The position numbers and the translations under genes were made by a program. From RGIG6353 sp045653035 (GTDB taxonomy: Bacteria > Bacillota > Clostridia > Oscillospirales > SIG627), in NCBI GenBank assembly GCA_045653035.1, contig JAZOLO010000012.1, forward strand, positions 7,432 to 71,431: 64,000 nucleotides of DNA. The letters are read 5' to 3'. Below the pieces are notes generated by a model, which had not been told where the DNA came from, made no database searches, and was given only the letters and a program-made list of their open reading frames with translations. Shown one piece after another: positions 8,825-17,639 of the stretch. How positions within the stretch are numbered: position 1 is the first letter of the stretch; the number at the start of each line of letters is the position of its first letter.

Positions 8825-10093
8825 GTGAAAAAAAGTATTATTGTACTTTCCTTAATTATATCACTGTTTTTTATTGGTGTCAATGGCGAGGGAATTCTCG
8901 ATAACGGTAAAAACTTATACTCCGACTACGTTTACATGGTAAACCTTGACACGGGAAAAACAGTATATGAGTATGAGGCTGATACTGTCACTTACCCTGC
9001 ATCGCTGACTAAAATAATGACATGTATTATCGCTATCGAAAATTGTGATAATCTTGACGAGGTGGTAACTATACCCTTTGGCATTTTCGACGACATATAC
9101 GCTGTAGGCGGTGCTAACATAAATCTTCGTACAGGGGAAGAAATATCCCTTGGCGACCTTATACGTGCCACCATGATTCGCTCATCTTGCGATACGGCTT
9201 CCGCAATAGCCTATCACGTTTCGGGAAGCGTTGAAGCCTTTTCAAAGCTTATGAACGAAAAGGCTGAGCAAATCGGCTGTACTTCAACGAACTTTGTAAA
9301 CGCCCACGGACTTCACGATGAAAGACACGTGACTACCGCAAAGGATATGTTTTTGATTGCAAACTACGCCTTGCAGAACGAGGTGTTTTGTGATATCATA
9401 AGCGAGTACACCTGCACTATTCCCGCCACAAACAAGGCTGATGAGCGTACTCTTTTTACCACAATGGATTTAGAGAATCCCGAAAAGGATATATACTGCG
9501 AATATATCACAGGCGTAAAATCGGGATTTACTGACGAGGCAGGAAGATGCCTTATAACAAAAGCCGAAAAGGACGGCGAAAGCTATCTTCTAGTAACCCT
9601 TGGTGCCAACCGCGACAAGTGGTATAATTCAAACATGGCGTTCACCGATGCCTTAACCCTTTTTGAATACTGCTTTGCAGAATACGGCATAAAAACAGTA
9701 GTGTCAAGCAGTGACGCTCTTATTGACGTTCCTGTTTCAAAGGGCGTAAAAGACAGCATCGCACTTTATATTGAAAATGACGTAGTAGCCCTTACGGCAC
9801 TTGACGATACACCTATTATAACCTACGATATTCCCGATAAGATAACAGCTCCCATAAATGCAGGTGACGTTGTAGGAAAAGTCTGCATAGACGTAGGCGG
9901 TGAAACCTTCACTGAGAAGCTTGTTGCTAAAGAAGCTGTTGAAAAGAAGGAGAACAAGACTGGACTCCAAAAGCTCAACGACGGCAATATAGTTGCGACG
10001 GTTCTTGATACTGCATCTCTTGTTATCTTCCTTGTTACTATCGTTATAATAGCATTATTTGTTTCTAATATAAAAAAACACAAGAAAAAATAA
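8825..10093 (+). CDS. D-alanyl-D-alanine carboxypeptidase family protein (S11) with altered second motif
   Basis: 422 residues: N-terminal export signal, S11 catalytic domain, then a C-terminal domain and a final membrane anchor (about 395-415). The catalytic SxxK is SLTK (S60-K63). The second motif, normally SxN, reads S120-S121-C122, and the third, normally KTG, reads K232-S233-G234. S11 enzymes trim the terminal D-Ala of peptidoglycan stem peptides outside the membrane. The Asn-to-Cys change may reduce or alter activity; KSG variants are known to be compatible with activity. Starts with GTG at 8825, after AGAGGT overlapping the previous stop, so it is co-transcribed with the prenyl synthase. 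A second S11 protein with intact motifs is encoded at 18870-20030. Confidence 0.87.
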   Translation: MKKSIIVLSLIISLFFIGVNGEGILDNGKNLYSDYVYMVNLDTGKTVYEYEADTVTYPASLTKIMTCIIAIENCDNLDEVVTIPFGIFDDIYAVGGANINLRTGEEISLGDLIRATMIRSSCDTASAIAYHVSGSVEAFSKLMNEKAEQIGCTSTNFVNAHGLHDERHVTTAKDMFLIANYALQNEVFCDIISEYTCTIPATNKADERTLFTTMDLENPEKDIYCEYITGVKSGFTDEAGRCLITKAEKDGESYLLVTLGANRDKWYNSNMAFTDALTLFEYCFAEYGIKTVVSSSDALIDVPVSKGVKDSIALYIENDVVALTALDDTPIITYDIPDKITAPINAGDVVGKVCIDVGGETFTEKLVAKEAVEKKENKTGLQKLNDGNIVATVLDTASLVIFLVTIVIIALFVSNIKKHKKK

Positions 10094-10114
10094 GTCGGGA
10101 TTTCCCGACAACAT

Positions 10115-10191
10115 CTTCCCTTAGCTCATCAGGATAGAGCGTCAGATTCCGATTCTGAAGGTGACAGGTTCGAGCCCTGTAGGGAAGGCCA
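10115..10191 (+). tRNA. tRNA-Arg (anticodon CCG)
   Basis: Full cloverleaf: acceptor CTTCCCT pairs with AGGGAAG, D stem GCTC/GAGC, anticodon stem TCAGA/TCTGA around loop TTCCGAT (anticodon CCG, reads CGG), T stem ACAGG/CCTGT around TTCGAGC. Discriminator G and an encoded CCA (10189-10191). A small hairpin (10094-10109) separates it from the peptidase gene, and a strong terminator follows directly. Confidence 0.96.
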
Positions 10192-10229
10192 AAAAGTACA
10201 GAGCACCTTACGGTGCTCTGTACTTTTTT
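10191..10229 (+). terminator. Rho-independent terminator after tRNA-Arg
   Basis: 17-bp perfect stem (10191-10207 with 10212-10228, loop TTAC) followed by T residues, immediately downstream of the tRNA CCA end. Confidence 0.92.
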
Positions 10230-10303
10230 GTGCATTTACGAAAGGGCTCTAACTTTGAAATACTTTATACAAAATATCTGTAACCTAAAAAGGTGACTCT
10301 TTT

Positions 10304-11281
10304 TTATCTTTCTTCTCTAAAGTATGAAAGTCCGAGAGATGCAGGAGGATGGTTTTCCTTCTTATTTCGGATAGAAGTAATAATAAGAATGAGAATAGTT
10401 GCAAAGTAAGGAAGCATTTCGTAGATAGCCTTCATTTCTCTTGAGACGCCAACGGTGGTAATACCGAGCATATAAAGAGCTCCAAAAAGAACTGAACCCA
10501 AAATTGCAAATCCTGGCTTCCACAGTGCAAATATTACAAGTGCTATAGCAAGCCATCCTCTGTCACCGAAGCCGTTGTTGGACCAGCTTCCTGTGTATTC
10601 AAAGATATAATAAAGTCCGCCGAGTCCTGCTATCATGCTTCCAATACAGGTTGCCATATACTTATATTTCGTAACGTTTACACCTGCGGCATCTGCTGTA
10701 GCAGGATTTTCGCCCACAGCTCTGAGGTGAAGACCTACTCTTGTACGTCTTAAGGTGTATCCCGCCAAAATTGCGATAATAACACCTACGTAGGTCAAAA
10801 AGCCATAGGAGAGGAAATAATCGCCAAACCAGCCGAGCTTATCAGCGATGGGAGGTGTCATTTTGAAATATTTACTTATGTTTCCAAGTGAAATATTAGC
10901 AGTCTGTGAGCCGATAATCTTTGTAAGCGAACCACCGAAGAAGTTACCGATGCCTATACCGAAGGTGGTAAGTGCAAGACCTGTAACGTTCTGATTTGCA
11001 CGAAGGGTAATAACGAGGAAGGAATAAATAAGTCCCATTATAAGTGAGCCGAGAAGTGCGGAAATAAGTGTAATGGAAACAGCGAGTGACGGAACTATTG
11101 CTTGTGCACCAACCGTATGCTCATAAAGAGTTGCACCGATAACTCCGCTTATTGCACCAACGTACATGATACCTGGGATACCCAGGTTAAGGTTACCCGA
11201 TTTCTCGGTAAGTATTTCGCCTGTTGCACCGAAGAGAAGAGGCATTGCCTGACGGATTGCGCCTTGAATAAATACAGACAT
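10304..11281 (-). CDS. nupQ: Nucleoside ABC transporter permease (NupQ/YufQ type)
   Basis: 325 residues, 8-9 membrane segments of the branched-chain/sugar-type permease family (BPD_transp_2). The start region GATGEILTEKSGNLNLGIPG and the loop LRAVGENPATADAAGVNVTKYK (split here as VGENP and AAGVNV) are the typical cytoplasmic coupling elements of BmpA-linked nucleoside permeases. It is the last gene of a four-gene operon in the order lipoprotein, ATPase, permease, permease, the same as Bacillus subtilis nupNOPQ for guanosine uptake. Starts one base after the stop of the preceding permease gene, so translational coupling is likely. Substrate is inferred from family and order. Confidence 0.85.
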   Translation of the reverse strand: MSVFIQGAIRQAMPLLFGATGEILTEKSGNLNLGIPGIMYVGAISGVIGATLYEHTVGAQAIVPSLAVSITLISALLGSLIMGLIYSFLVITLRANQNVTGLALTTFGIGIGNFFGGSLTKIIGSQTANISLGNISKYFKMTPPIADKLGWFGDYFLSYGFLTYVGVIIAILAGYTLRRTRVGLHLRAVGENPATADAAGVNVTKYKYMATCIGSMIAGLGGLYYIFEYTGSWSNNGFGDRGWLAIALVIFALWKPGFAILGSVLFGALYMLGITTVGVSREMKAIYEMLPYFATILILIITSIRNKKENHPPASLGLSYFREER

Positions 11282-12385
11282 TTATTTGCCCTCCTTTCCG
11301 AATTTACGCATTTTGAGCTGATAGTTTATAAAAAATTCGCTTCCGATTATGAAGAAGATTACAATACCTGTAAGTATTTCGGAAAAGTCGTCGTTTAGAC
11401 GGAAGGAACGTGTAATTTCCTTTGAGCCAAACTGGAAGAAAACAAGAAGGAGTGAGGTGATAATCATATAAATCGGATTGAATTTTGCAAGCCAAGATAC
11501 CATGATAGCGGTAAATCCTCGTCCGTCAGCGGTATCGGGAGATACTGCACCGTCCTTACCGCTTACAAGAAGGAAGCCTGCAAGTCCGCAAATAGCGCCA
11601 GAAATAAGCATTGTTCTTATGATAACGTTCTTTACGTTGATGCCGATATAGTTAGCGGTGTTTTCACTTTCTCCGACAACCGAAATTTCATATCCATGCT
11701 TTGTGTAGTTGAGATAAACGTACATAAGCACCGTAATGGCTGCAACCGTCAAAATAATAATGAGGTGCTCATTATATACTCTGGGAAGGCGTCCTACCAT
11801 TACAGGGGAAACCTTACCCGAACCGAAGTTATTTTCCCACTCAAAATATATGATAGAAAGGGTTATGAGTCCCTTTGCAACGTAGTTCATCATAAGAGTG
11901 AAAAGCGTTTCGTTGGTTTTGAAAAATGCATAAAAGACAGCGGGAATAAGTCCCCACACCGCACCTGCAAGTATTGCACCTGCAAGACACACTAAAATAA
12001 GAAGCGGTTCTGAAAGTGTTTCACCGAAGAAGCGTATTATACCAAAGGTTGCAAGACAGCCTACAAGCACCTGTCCTTCTGCTCCGCAGTTCCAAAATCT
12101 CATTTTGAATGCAGGGGTAACCGCAAGAGAAACGCAAAGAAGAAGCGAAACGTCACGGAAAAGACGCCAAATAATTCTGTCCGTTCCGAATGCACCCTTG
12201 AACATAGCCTGCCATACAAGAACAGGGTTTTGCTTGGTAAGAAGAATGGTTACGACAGAGCACACTACAACAGCAAGCATGATAGATATAGCCCTTACTA
12301 TCCATGCCTTCCACCAAGGAATTGCATTTCTTTTAACTATATGAAAAAGAGGCTCGCGTTTTTTCACTGTTTTATTACTTGTCAT
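11282..12385 (-). CDS. nupP: Nucleoside ABC transporter permease (NupP/YufP type)
   Basis: 367 residues. Long N-terminal cytoplasmic tail, then about nine membrane segments. Family signatures include FWNCGAEGQVLVG and the ENTANYIGINVKN coupling loop. The start overlaps the end of the ATPase gene by 11 nt and its stop directly abuts nupQ, so the three genes are a tight translational unit. Pairs with NupQ to form the membrane pore for the BMP-family binding protein. Confidence 0.85.
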   Translation of the reverse strand: MTSNKTVKKREPLFHIVKRNAIPWWKAWIVRAISIMLAVVVCSVVTILLTKQNPVLVWQAMFKGAFGTDRIIWRLFRDVSLLLCVSLAVTPAFKMRFWNCGAEGQVLVGCLATFGIIRFFGETLSEPLLILVCLAGAILAGAVWGLIPAVFYAFFKTNETLFTLMMNYVAKGLITLSIIYFEWENNFGSGKVSPVMVGRLPRVYNEHLIIILTVAAITVLMYVYLNYTKHGYEISVVGESENTANYIGINVKNVIIRTMLISGAICGLAGFLLVSGKDGAVSPDTADGRGFTAIMVSWLAKFNPIYMIITSLLLVFFQFGSKEITRSFRLNDDFSEILTGIVIFFIIGSEFFINYQLKMRKFGKEGK

Positions 12386-13919
12386 TGCTTTCTGCCTCCT
12401 TTTTCGTATTTCCTGTCATCATTACGCCAATTTCTTCTTTGGTAACGTTTCTGCCATCTGCTTCGCCTGTGATTTTGCCCGATGCGATAACAATAATTCT
12501 GTCGCAAAGGTCGATAAGAACGTCAAGGTCCTCTCCTACGAATATTACGGCAACGCCTTTTTCTTTCTGCTCGTTAAGGAGATTATATATTGTATAAGAT
12601 GAGTTAATATCAAGACCTCTTACCGGATAAGCTGCCATAAGAACCTTGGGCTTTGCGGCAATCTCTCTTCCGACAAGCACCTTTTGAACGTTTCCGCCCG
12701 AAAGCTTACGAACGGGGGTCTTTACGTCGGGAGTTGCTACCTCAAGCTCATCAACAATTTCCTCGGCAAGCTTTTTGGGACTCTTTCTATTAAGAAATAT
12801 GGAGTGTCCTTTTTTGTAGCTTCTGAGCATCATATTGTCAACTATGTCCATGCTTCCTACAAGTCCCATTCCGAGACGGTCCTCGGGAACGAAGGAAAGT
12901 CTTACACCAAGCTCTCTTATCTGCTCGGGAGTACGGCGGCGGAGGTTAAAGCTCTCGCCCTCGGGAGAAATGTATCTTACCTCGCCGTCGGTAATAGGCT
13001 GGAGACCTGCAATCGCTTCAAGGAGCTCCTTTTGACCGCTTCCTGCAATGCCTGCAATACCGAGAATTTCACCTGATTTTGCTGTGAAGGAAATGTTATC
13101 AAGAACTTTAACGCCGTCATGATTTACGGCTGATATATTATTTACGACCAATCGGTCGGTGATGTCGTGAGGAGTAGTTCTGTTGATGTTGAGTGATATT
13201 TTCTTGCCCACCATGAGCTCTGTAAGCTCTGAAACCGAGGTTTTGGCGGTCTCAACCGTTGCTATATGCTCACCTTTACGAAGAACTGCTACTCTGTCGG
13301 AAAGAGAGAGCACCTCGTTCATTTTGTGGGTAATAATGATAATTGACTTACCGTCGTCTCGCATACGTCGAAGAACCGCGAAAAGCTTCTCTATCTCTTG
13401 GGGAGTAAGCACCGCTGTAGGCTCGTCAAGAATGAGTATATCGGCACCTCTGTAAAGTACCTTAATAATTTCTACCGTCTGTTTTTCGGATACAGACATC
13501 TCATAAATCTTTTTGTCGGGTGAAATATCAAATCCATATTTACCCGTAATTTTTAAAACCTCGTCACGTGCCGAGGAAAGCTTATACTCTGTGCTGTCGT
13601 TTATGCCAAGTACTATATTTTCTGTTGCGGAAAATACATCAACAAGCTTAAAATGCTGATGTATCATTCCAATACTATAACGGAACGCATCTTTGGGAGA
13701 GGTAATGGATACTTCTTCTCCATTTACAAAAATCTGACCTTCGTCGGGATAATAAATTCCCGAAATCATATTCATAAGAGTGGTCTTACCGCTTCCGTTT
13801 TCGCCAAGGATAGCGAGTATCTCCCCTCTCTTAACGCTCAAGTTTACGTTATTATTCGCAAGGACTGACCCGAAGCGTTTTGATATATTTTTAAGCTCAA
13901 TAGCGTATGTATTATTCAC
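12375..13919 (-). CDS. nupO: Nucleoside ABC transporter ATP-binding protein, double NBD (NupO/YufO type)
   Basis: 514 residues with two fused nucleotide-binding domains. First domain: Walker A LGENGSGKTT, signature MSVSEKQTVEI (degenerate), Walker B ILILDEPTAVL. Second domain: degenerate Walker A GIAGSGQKE, signature LSGGNVQKV, and a Walker B region VLMAAYPVRGLD lacking the usual catalytic Glu. This asymmetric arrangement is normal for the sugar/nucleoside subclass. Starts with GTG at 13919, 8 nt after GGAGG. Separated from the upstream lipoprotein gene by a terminator-like hairpin. Confidence 0.9.
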   Translation of the reverse strand: MNNTYAIELKNISKRFGSVLANNNVNLSVKRGEILAILGENGSGKTTLMNMISGIYYPDEGQIFVNGEEVSITSPKDAFRYSIGMIHQHFKLVDVFSATENIVLGINDSTEYKLSSARDEVLKITGKYGFDISPDKKIYEMSVSEKQTVEIIKVLYRGADILILDEPTAVLTPQEIEKLFAVLRRMRDDGKSIIIITHKMNEVLSLSDRVAVLRKGEHIATVETAKTSVSELTELMVGKKISLNINRTTPHDITDRLVVNNISAVNHDGVKVLDNISFTAKSGEILGIAGIAGSGQKELLEAIAGLQPITDGEVRYISPEGESFNLRRRTPEQIRELGVRLSFVPEDRLGMGLVGSMDIVDNMMLRSYKKGHSIFLNRKSPKKLAEEIVDELEVATPDVKTPVRKLSGGNVQKVLVGREIAAKPKVLMAAYPVRGLDINSSYTIYNLLNEQKEKGVAVIFVGEDLDVLIDLCDRIIVIASGKITGEADGRNVTKEEIGVMMTGNTKKEAESNDK

Positions 13920-13946
13920 AAAGACTACCTCCCGTTAAACTTGAAA

Positions 13947-13987
13947 AGGACGGGCAAAAGGCTGATTACAGTCTGTTTGCCCGTCCT
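13947..13987 (-). terminator. Intercistronic terminator/attenuator between nupN and nupO
   Basis: A 12-bp perfect stem (13947-13958 with 13976-13987) followed on the minus strand by TTTTC, lying between the binding-protein gene and the ATPase gene. It sits where partial termination would leave the binding protein in excess over the membrane parts. Confidence 0.8.
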
Positions 13988-14001
13988 ACTAAAATTACTT
14001 A

Positions 14002-15231
14002 TTAAAATCCGTTAAGAAGTGTAATACCGTCTATATTGATATCAAAGTAAGGAGCAGAACGGAATTCTGATTCGTGATAGTAACCATCGCTTACAACCTT
14101 GGTATCAGGTGTGTATGCTGCGTCAGTATCAACGTCTGCAAGCCATTCTTCAGTAAGAGCTGCACCGTCCTTAGTGAACGTATCAACTGCAAATACCTTA
14201 AGAGTGCCTTCTTCAAACTGAGCCTTAGCTGCGTCAATTGCTTCCTGAGTACCTGCTGCTGCAACTGCTGTGTTAAGGTCGGTAAGCTTAACTGAACCTT
14301 CCTTGATACCGCCGCACCAGTCTGTGGGGATAGCTTCGCCGTTCTTAACAGCGTTGATCATAAGCTCGAAGTAAGGAGCCCAGTCAATTCTGGAAGAAAT
14401 TATATAGGTGTTAGGGCAAGCAGCTTCTGTAGTTCCGTTGTAAGAAACGTTAGGAATACCTGCTTCTTCACATGCGGAAGGAGCACCCATAGAGTCAGCG
14501 TGCTGGCTTATAAGCTTAGCGCCACGGCTGATAAGAGTGTTAGCAGTTTCTCTTTCCTTTGCTTCATCGTACCATGAGTCGGTGAACTGAACCTCCATAG
14601 TAGCGGTGGGACATACGGATCTTACACCAAGGAAGAAAGAAGTGTAACCAGACTTAACTTCTGCATAGGGGAATGCACCAACGTAACCAACGAGAGCTTC
14701 TTCAGCTGTGAAGTTACCAGCTTCAATCATTTCGTTGAGCTTCATGCCTGCTGCGATACCTGCAAGGTATCTGCCTTCGTAGATAGAAGCAAATGCATTG
14801 TGGAAGTTTGCAAGACCTTCAGTGTGAGCCTTAGTACCTGTTGCATGGCAGAACTGAACGTCGGGATAATCCTTAGCTGCCTGAATGAGGAAATCTTCAT
14901 GACCGAAGGAGTCAGCGAAGATAACGTCGCATCCCTGGTCGATAAGGTCTACTGCTGCATCGTAACATTCAGAACCTTCGGGAATACCTGTAACCATGAT
15001 AACCTGGTCATTGGTAAGACCGAGCTTAGCCTGTGTTGCAAGTGCTGCATCGATAAAGTTTTTGTCGTAGGTAGAGTTTTCATCATGGAGGAAGATAAAT
15101 CCAACCTTGATGTCGTCAGCTGATACAACTTCCCCGCCGTTTTCAGCCTGTTCGTCGCTACAAGCAACAAAGCTGAAAGTAAGAGTAAGTGCAAGAGCCG
15201 CTACCAAGAGTAAGCTTAAGAACTTTTTCAT
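14002..15231 (-). CDS. nupN: BMP-family nucleoside-binding lipoprotein (NupN/YufN type)
   Basis: 409 residues. Lipoprotein signal with hydrophobic core and lipobox FVAC (Cys at about 24), so tethered outside the membrane. The body is the BMP/PnrA substrate-binding fold: KVGFIFLHDENSTYDKNF, VIFADSFGHEDF, VGYVGAFPYAEV, and QHADSMGAP are the family's purine-nucleoside pocket segments. First gene of the importer operon with its own promoter at 15295-15323 and an AAGGAG binding site; leader about 57 nt, with no riboswitch-sized space. Nucleoside uptake would feed purine salvage, e.g. the xpt gene at 29360. Confidence 0.9.
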   Translation of the reverse strand: MKKFLSLLLVAALALTLTFSFVACSDEQAENGGEVVSADDIKVGFIFLHDENSTYDKNFIDAALATQAKLGLTNDQVIMVTGIPEGSECYDAAVDLIDQGCDVIFADSFGHEDFLIQAAKDYPDVQFCHATGTKAHTEGLANFHNAFASIYEGRYLAGIAAGMKLNEMIEAGNFTAEEALVGYVGAFPYAEVKSGYTSFFLGVRSVCPTATMEVQFTDSWYDEAKERETANTLISRGAKLISQHADSMGAPSACEEAGIPNVSYNGTTEAACPNTYIISSRIDWAPYFELMINAVKNGEAIPTDWCGGIKEGSVKLTDLNTAVAAAGTQEAIDAAKAQFEEGTLKVFAVDTFTKDGAALTEEWLADVDTDAAYTPDTKVVSDGYYHESEFRSAPYFDINIDGITLLNGF

Positions 15232-15294
15232 TTTTCTTTTCTCCTTGCCTTTTTGGCTTATTTTTTTGTAAAATTGCTTTTACAACTCGTTATT

Positions 15295-15323
15295 ATTTTA
15301 ACGAATTCGACACAAATTGTCAA
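15295..15323 (-). promoter_or_regulatory. Sigma-A promoter of the nup operon
   Basis: On the minus strand: TTGACA (15323-15318), 17-nt spacer, TAAAAT (15300-15295). Transcription would begin near 15288. Confidence 0.82.
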
Positions 15324-15383
15324 TAGTATTTTTTATATAATCCTTATTTTTTATTTCTTCTTTATCATTATTCCCAGTGTAAC

Positions 15384-15412
15384 TTGACAAAATTCTTTTA
15401 TAAGTTTATAAT
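15384..15412 (+). promoter_or_regulatory. Sigma-A promoter of the histidine phosphatase gene
   Basis: TTGACA 15384-15389, 17-nt spacer, TATAAT 15407-15412: a perfect consensus promoter. The leader to the ATG at 15523 is about 105 nt; I see no known riboswitch in it. An in-frame TTG at 15445 lies inside this leader. Confidence 0.87.
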
Positions 15413-15522
15413 ATTTCAAGATAGTACAATTTCATACCGTTGATTTGTCCATAAACGCCGTCGGAAAGTTCATTGACCTTTATGGCTGTTTAATATATCA
15501 TTATACTAGAAGGGACTTAGGT

Positions 15523-16164
15523 ATGATTACAAGGGTTTTGATTATTCGCCACGGTGAAAGCGTTGCAAATTCGGAAAAGTTTTTTGCAGGACAAAGCAAT
15601 ATTCAATTAACAGAAACAGGCAAAAAGCAAGCGAGACTTGCAGCAACAGCTCTGAAAAGCTTACATATCGACAAGGTATTTTCAAGTACTCTTGACAGGG
15701 CTTACTATACGGCACTTCCCTTTGCAGAGGATAGAGGACTTACAGTTGAGAAAATCCCTGAATTTATTGAAAGAGATTGTGGTGAATGGACAGGTAAGAG
15801 TTTTGAGGAGGTAGAAAAGCTTTACCCCGAAGAACGAAAACTTTGGAAAGAAGACTCCATAAATCTCACCATAAGTGCAGGTGAGTCCTCAACGGATATC
15901 ACAAAGAGAATAGGAAACGCCGTTGACAATCTTGCAAAAGAAAACGAAGGTATGACAGTCCTTGTCGCATCCCACGGCGGTGTTATCAAGGCACTTCCCT
16001 ACTACTATTCCGAAAATAAAACGGACGAGCTTTTCAACACCACTTCCATTCCAACAAACTGCTCCATAACAGAAGTTGTTTTTGAAAACGGCATGGGCAG
16101 AATCGTAAGGTATTCCGATGATTCATATCTTGGAAATCTTAAAACCGGAGCTTTTATAATTTAA
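15523..16164 (+). CDS. Histidine phosphatase family protein (phosphoglycerate mutase-like)
   Basis: 213 residues. Starts MITRVLIIRHGESVANSEK with the phosphorylated His of the RHGE motif; the second catalytic His is in VLVASHGGVIKAL and the phosphate-binding Arg/Glu in SSTLDRAYYTA and ERDCGEWTGKSFEE. Cytosolic phosphatase or mutase of the broad branch; substrate cannot be assigned. Start at ATG 15523 is chosen because AGAAGGGA sits 7 nt upstream and the family begins right before RHG; an upstream TTG in frame has no binding site. A close paralogue lies at 49162-49803. Confidence 0.87.
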   Translation: MITRVLIIRHGESVANSEKFFAGQSNIQLTETGKKQARLAATALKSLHIDKVFSSTLDRAYYTALPFAEDRGLTVEKIPEFIERDCGEWTGKSFEEVEKLYPEERKLWKEDSINLTISAGESSTDITKRIGNAVDNLAKENEGMTVLVASHGGVIKALPYYYSENKTDELFNTTSIPTNCSITEVVFENGMGRIVRYSDDSYLGNLKTGAFII

Positions 16165-16189
16165 CATATAACATTGAAAGGAAAAAACT

Positions 16190-17029
16190 ATGAAAAAATC
16201 AATTAACGCATGGGCATTCCCCGATGAAATGAGCTTTGAAGAAATTTTTGCTACTGCTAAAAAGTACGGCTTTGAAGCTATTGAGCTTAACGTTGACGAA
16301 GAAAGCCGCGGATGCAAGCATGGATTTCACTTCAACACAACAGATGCTACCCTAGAAGAGGTAAAGGGACTTATCTCAAAGTACGGAATTGAAGTACAGA
16401 GCGTTTCGTGCTCACAGTACTGGACCTCCGGTGCTTTCGCAAGTCACAAGGCAGAAGAAAGAGACGAGGCTATAAAGCTTCTCAGAACACAGCTCAGATG
16501 TGCTAAGGCACTCGGTGCTGACGGTATTCTTGTTCTTACCTGTGTTGATCCTGCAATCGGTCTTATGAAGAGCATGGACAATACTATCAAGGTATTTCGT
16601 GACCTTAAAGACGAAATTGACGCAAGTGGTGTTAAGGTTGGTCTTGAAAACGTTTGGAACAACTTCTTCTCCTCTCCTCTCGACGTAAAATATGTGCTTG
16701 ACGGAATTGGAAACAAGAACGTTGGTATCTATTTCGACATCGGTAACATGATTGAGTTCTCTGAAGCTGAATGGTGGATTGACATAATCGGCAAGTATAT
16801 CGTTAAGGTACATATAAAGGATTTCAAGAGAAACGAAATGTGTCACAACGGCGGTATCTTCTGCAAACTTCTTGAGGGTGACGTAAACTTTAAGACCGCT
16901 ATCCCAATGCTTAAGGCGACAGGCTATGACGGAACAATGACAGCAGAGCTCTTCCCTGACGAGGATACAAACCTAGACGAGTTCTACACAGAAATTTCCG
17001 AAGCCATGGACAAGATAATGGCAATGTAA
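16190..17029 (+). CDS. Sugar phosphate isomerase/epimerase family protein
   Basis: 279 residues of AP-endonuclease-2/xylose-isomerase-like TIM barrel. It starts KKSINAWAFPDEMSFEEIFATAKKYGFEAIELN, the typical first strand and helix; metal ligands are expected at E (VGLENVWNNF), D (IYFDIGNM), H (VKVHIKDF) and E (GTMTAELFP). Family members isomerise or epimerise ketoses or inositol-derived sugars. 25 nt downstream of the histidine phosphatase with GAAAGGA before the ATG, so likely one transcript. Substrate unknown. Confidence 0.85.
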   Translation: MKKSINAWAFPDEMSFEEIFATAKKYGFEAIELNVDEESRGCKHGFHFNTTDATLEEVKGLISKYGIEVQSVSCSQYWTSGAFASHKAEERDEAIKLLRTQLRCAKALGADGILVLTCVDPAIGLMKSMDNTIKVFRDLKDEIDASGVKVGLENVWNNFFSSPLDVKYVLDGIGNKNVGIYFDIGNMIEFSEAEWWIDIIGKYIVKVHIKDFKRNEMCHNGGIFCKLLEGDVNFKTAIPMLKATGYDGTMTAELFPDEDTNLDEFYTEISEAMDKIMAM

Positions 17030-17054
17030 TTTTATACTTGACTTTTTCAAAAAA

Positions 17055-17099
17055 GGGGCTGTAGCAAAACGATTTAAGAATCGAGTTGGCTACAGCTCC
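17055..17099 (-). terminator. Terminator of ssrA
   Basis: GGGGCTGTAGC (17055-17065) pairs with GCTACAGCTCC (17089-17099) with one G-T; a second small hairpin (CGATT/AATCG) sits in the loop. Six T follow on the minus strand (17054-17049), so it ends the tmRNA; it may also stop the convergent isomerase transcript. Confidence 0.85.
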
Positions 17100-17158
17100 G
17101 TTCTTCTGTAAATGCAAAGACATTCCTGACAATATGCAGGGTTCGACTTTGCGTGTTA

Positions 17159-17504
17159 TGGTGGAGCTGAGGAGAGTCGAACTCCTGTCCGAAACTTCAT
17201 TCACGAAAACTTCTCCGGGTGCAGTCGGTGATTAAATTCCGCCAAAAAAGCCTCATCGACAAGCCTTTAGTGGCGTAGCTTCATAAATTCATATAAAACC
17301 GCAAAGCTTAAGTTTTATACGTTCATCGCTAAGTGACGCCTTATCCCGAGCCGCGATACTCTCAGGTAAGACGGCTACCTAAAGTTAGGCAGCGTAAGCT
17401 AAATTTTTGTTAGCGTTTATTTTTAAATTTTACAGTTTTGAAGAGTTCTGCTACTCTACCCGCTTATCTCGCTTCAAAAACCCCGTCGAAACCTTTACAG
17501 CCCC
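17159..17504 (-). ncRNA. ssrA: Transfer-messenger RNA (tmRNA)
   Basis: The 5' end GGGGCTGTAAAGG and 3' end (T arm GAGTTCGACTCTC, acceptor CAGCTCCACCA) form the tRNA-like domain with encoded CCA at 17159. About 346 nt long. The tag frame at 17414-17385 reads ANKNLAYAA then TAA, a typical degradation tag ending in AA. tmRNA frees stalled ribosomes and marks the unfinished protein. Strong promoter just upstream and terminator just downstream. Confidence 0.96.
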
Positions 17505-17519
17505 AAATAGAGCATGTTT

Positions 17520-17548
17520 ATTATAACACAAAAGGTTAGCTTTTTCAA
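17520..17548 (-). promoter_or_regulatory. Sigma-A promoter of ssrA
   Basis: Minus strand TTGAAA (17548-17543), 17-nt spacer, TATAAT (17525-17520), about 15 nt upstream of the mature 5' end. Confidence 0.87.
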
Positions 17549-17585
17549 GTGTGCTTTTTATTATTGACAAAAATAAAGTAAATTA

Positions 17586-17614
17586 TTGTATTTTACTTTT
17601 TTATATGGTAGAAT
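17586..17614 (+). promoter_or_regulatory. Promoter of luxS
   Basis: TTGTAT 17586-17591, 17-nt spacer, TAGAAT 17609-17614; leader of about 20 nt with GTGAGGTG before the ATG at 17640. Confidence 0.7.
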
Positions 17615-17639
17615 ATATAAAACTTTGTGAGGTGTTTTT

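Noticed and set aside
15445..15522. Longer N-terminus for the histidine phosphatase from a TTG at 15445
   Set aside because: The family begins just before RHG, and AGAAGGGA is properly placed for ATG 15523; the TTG has no binding site.
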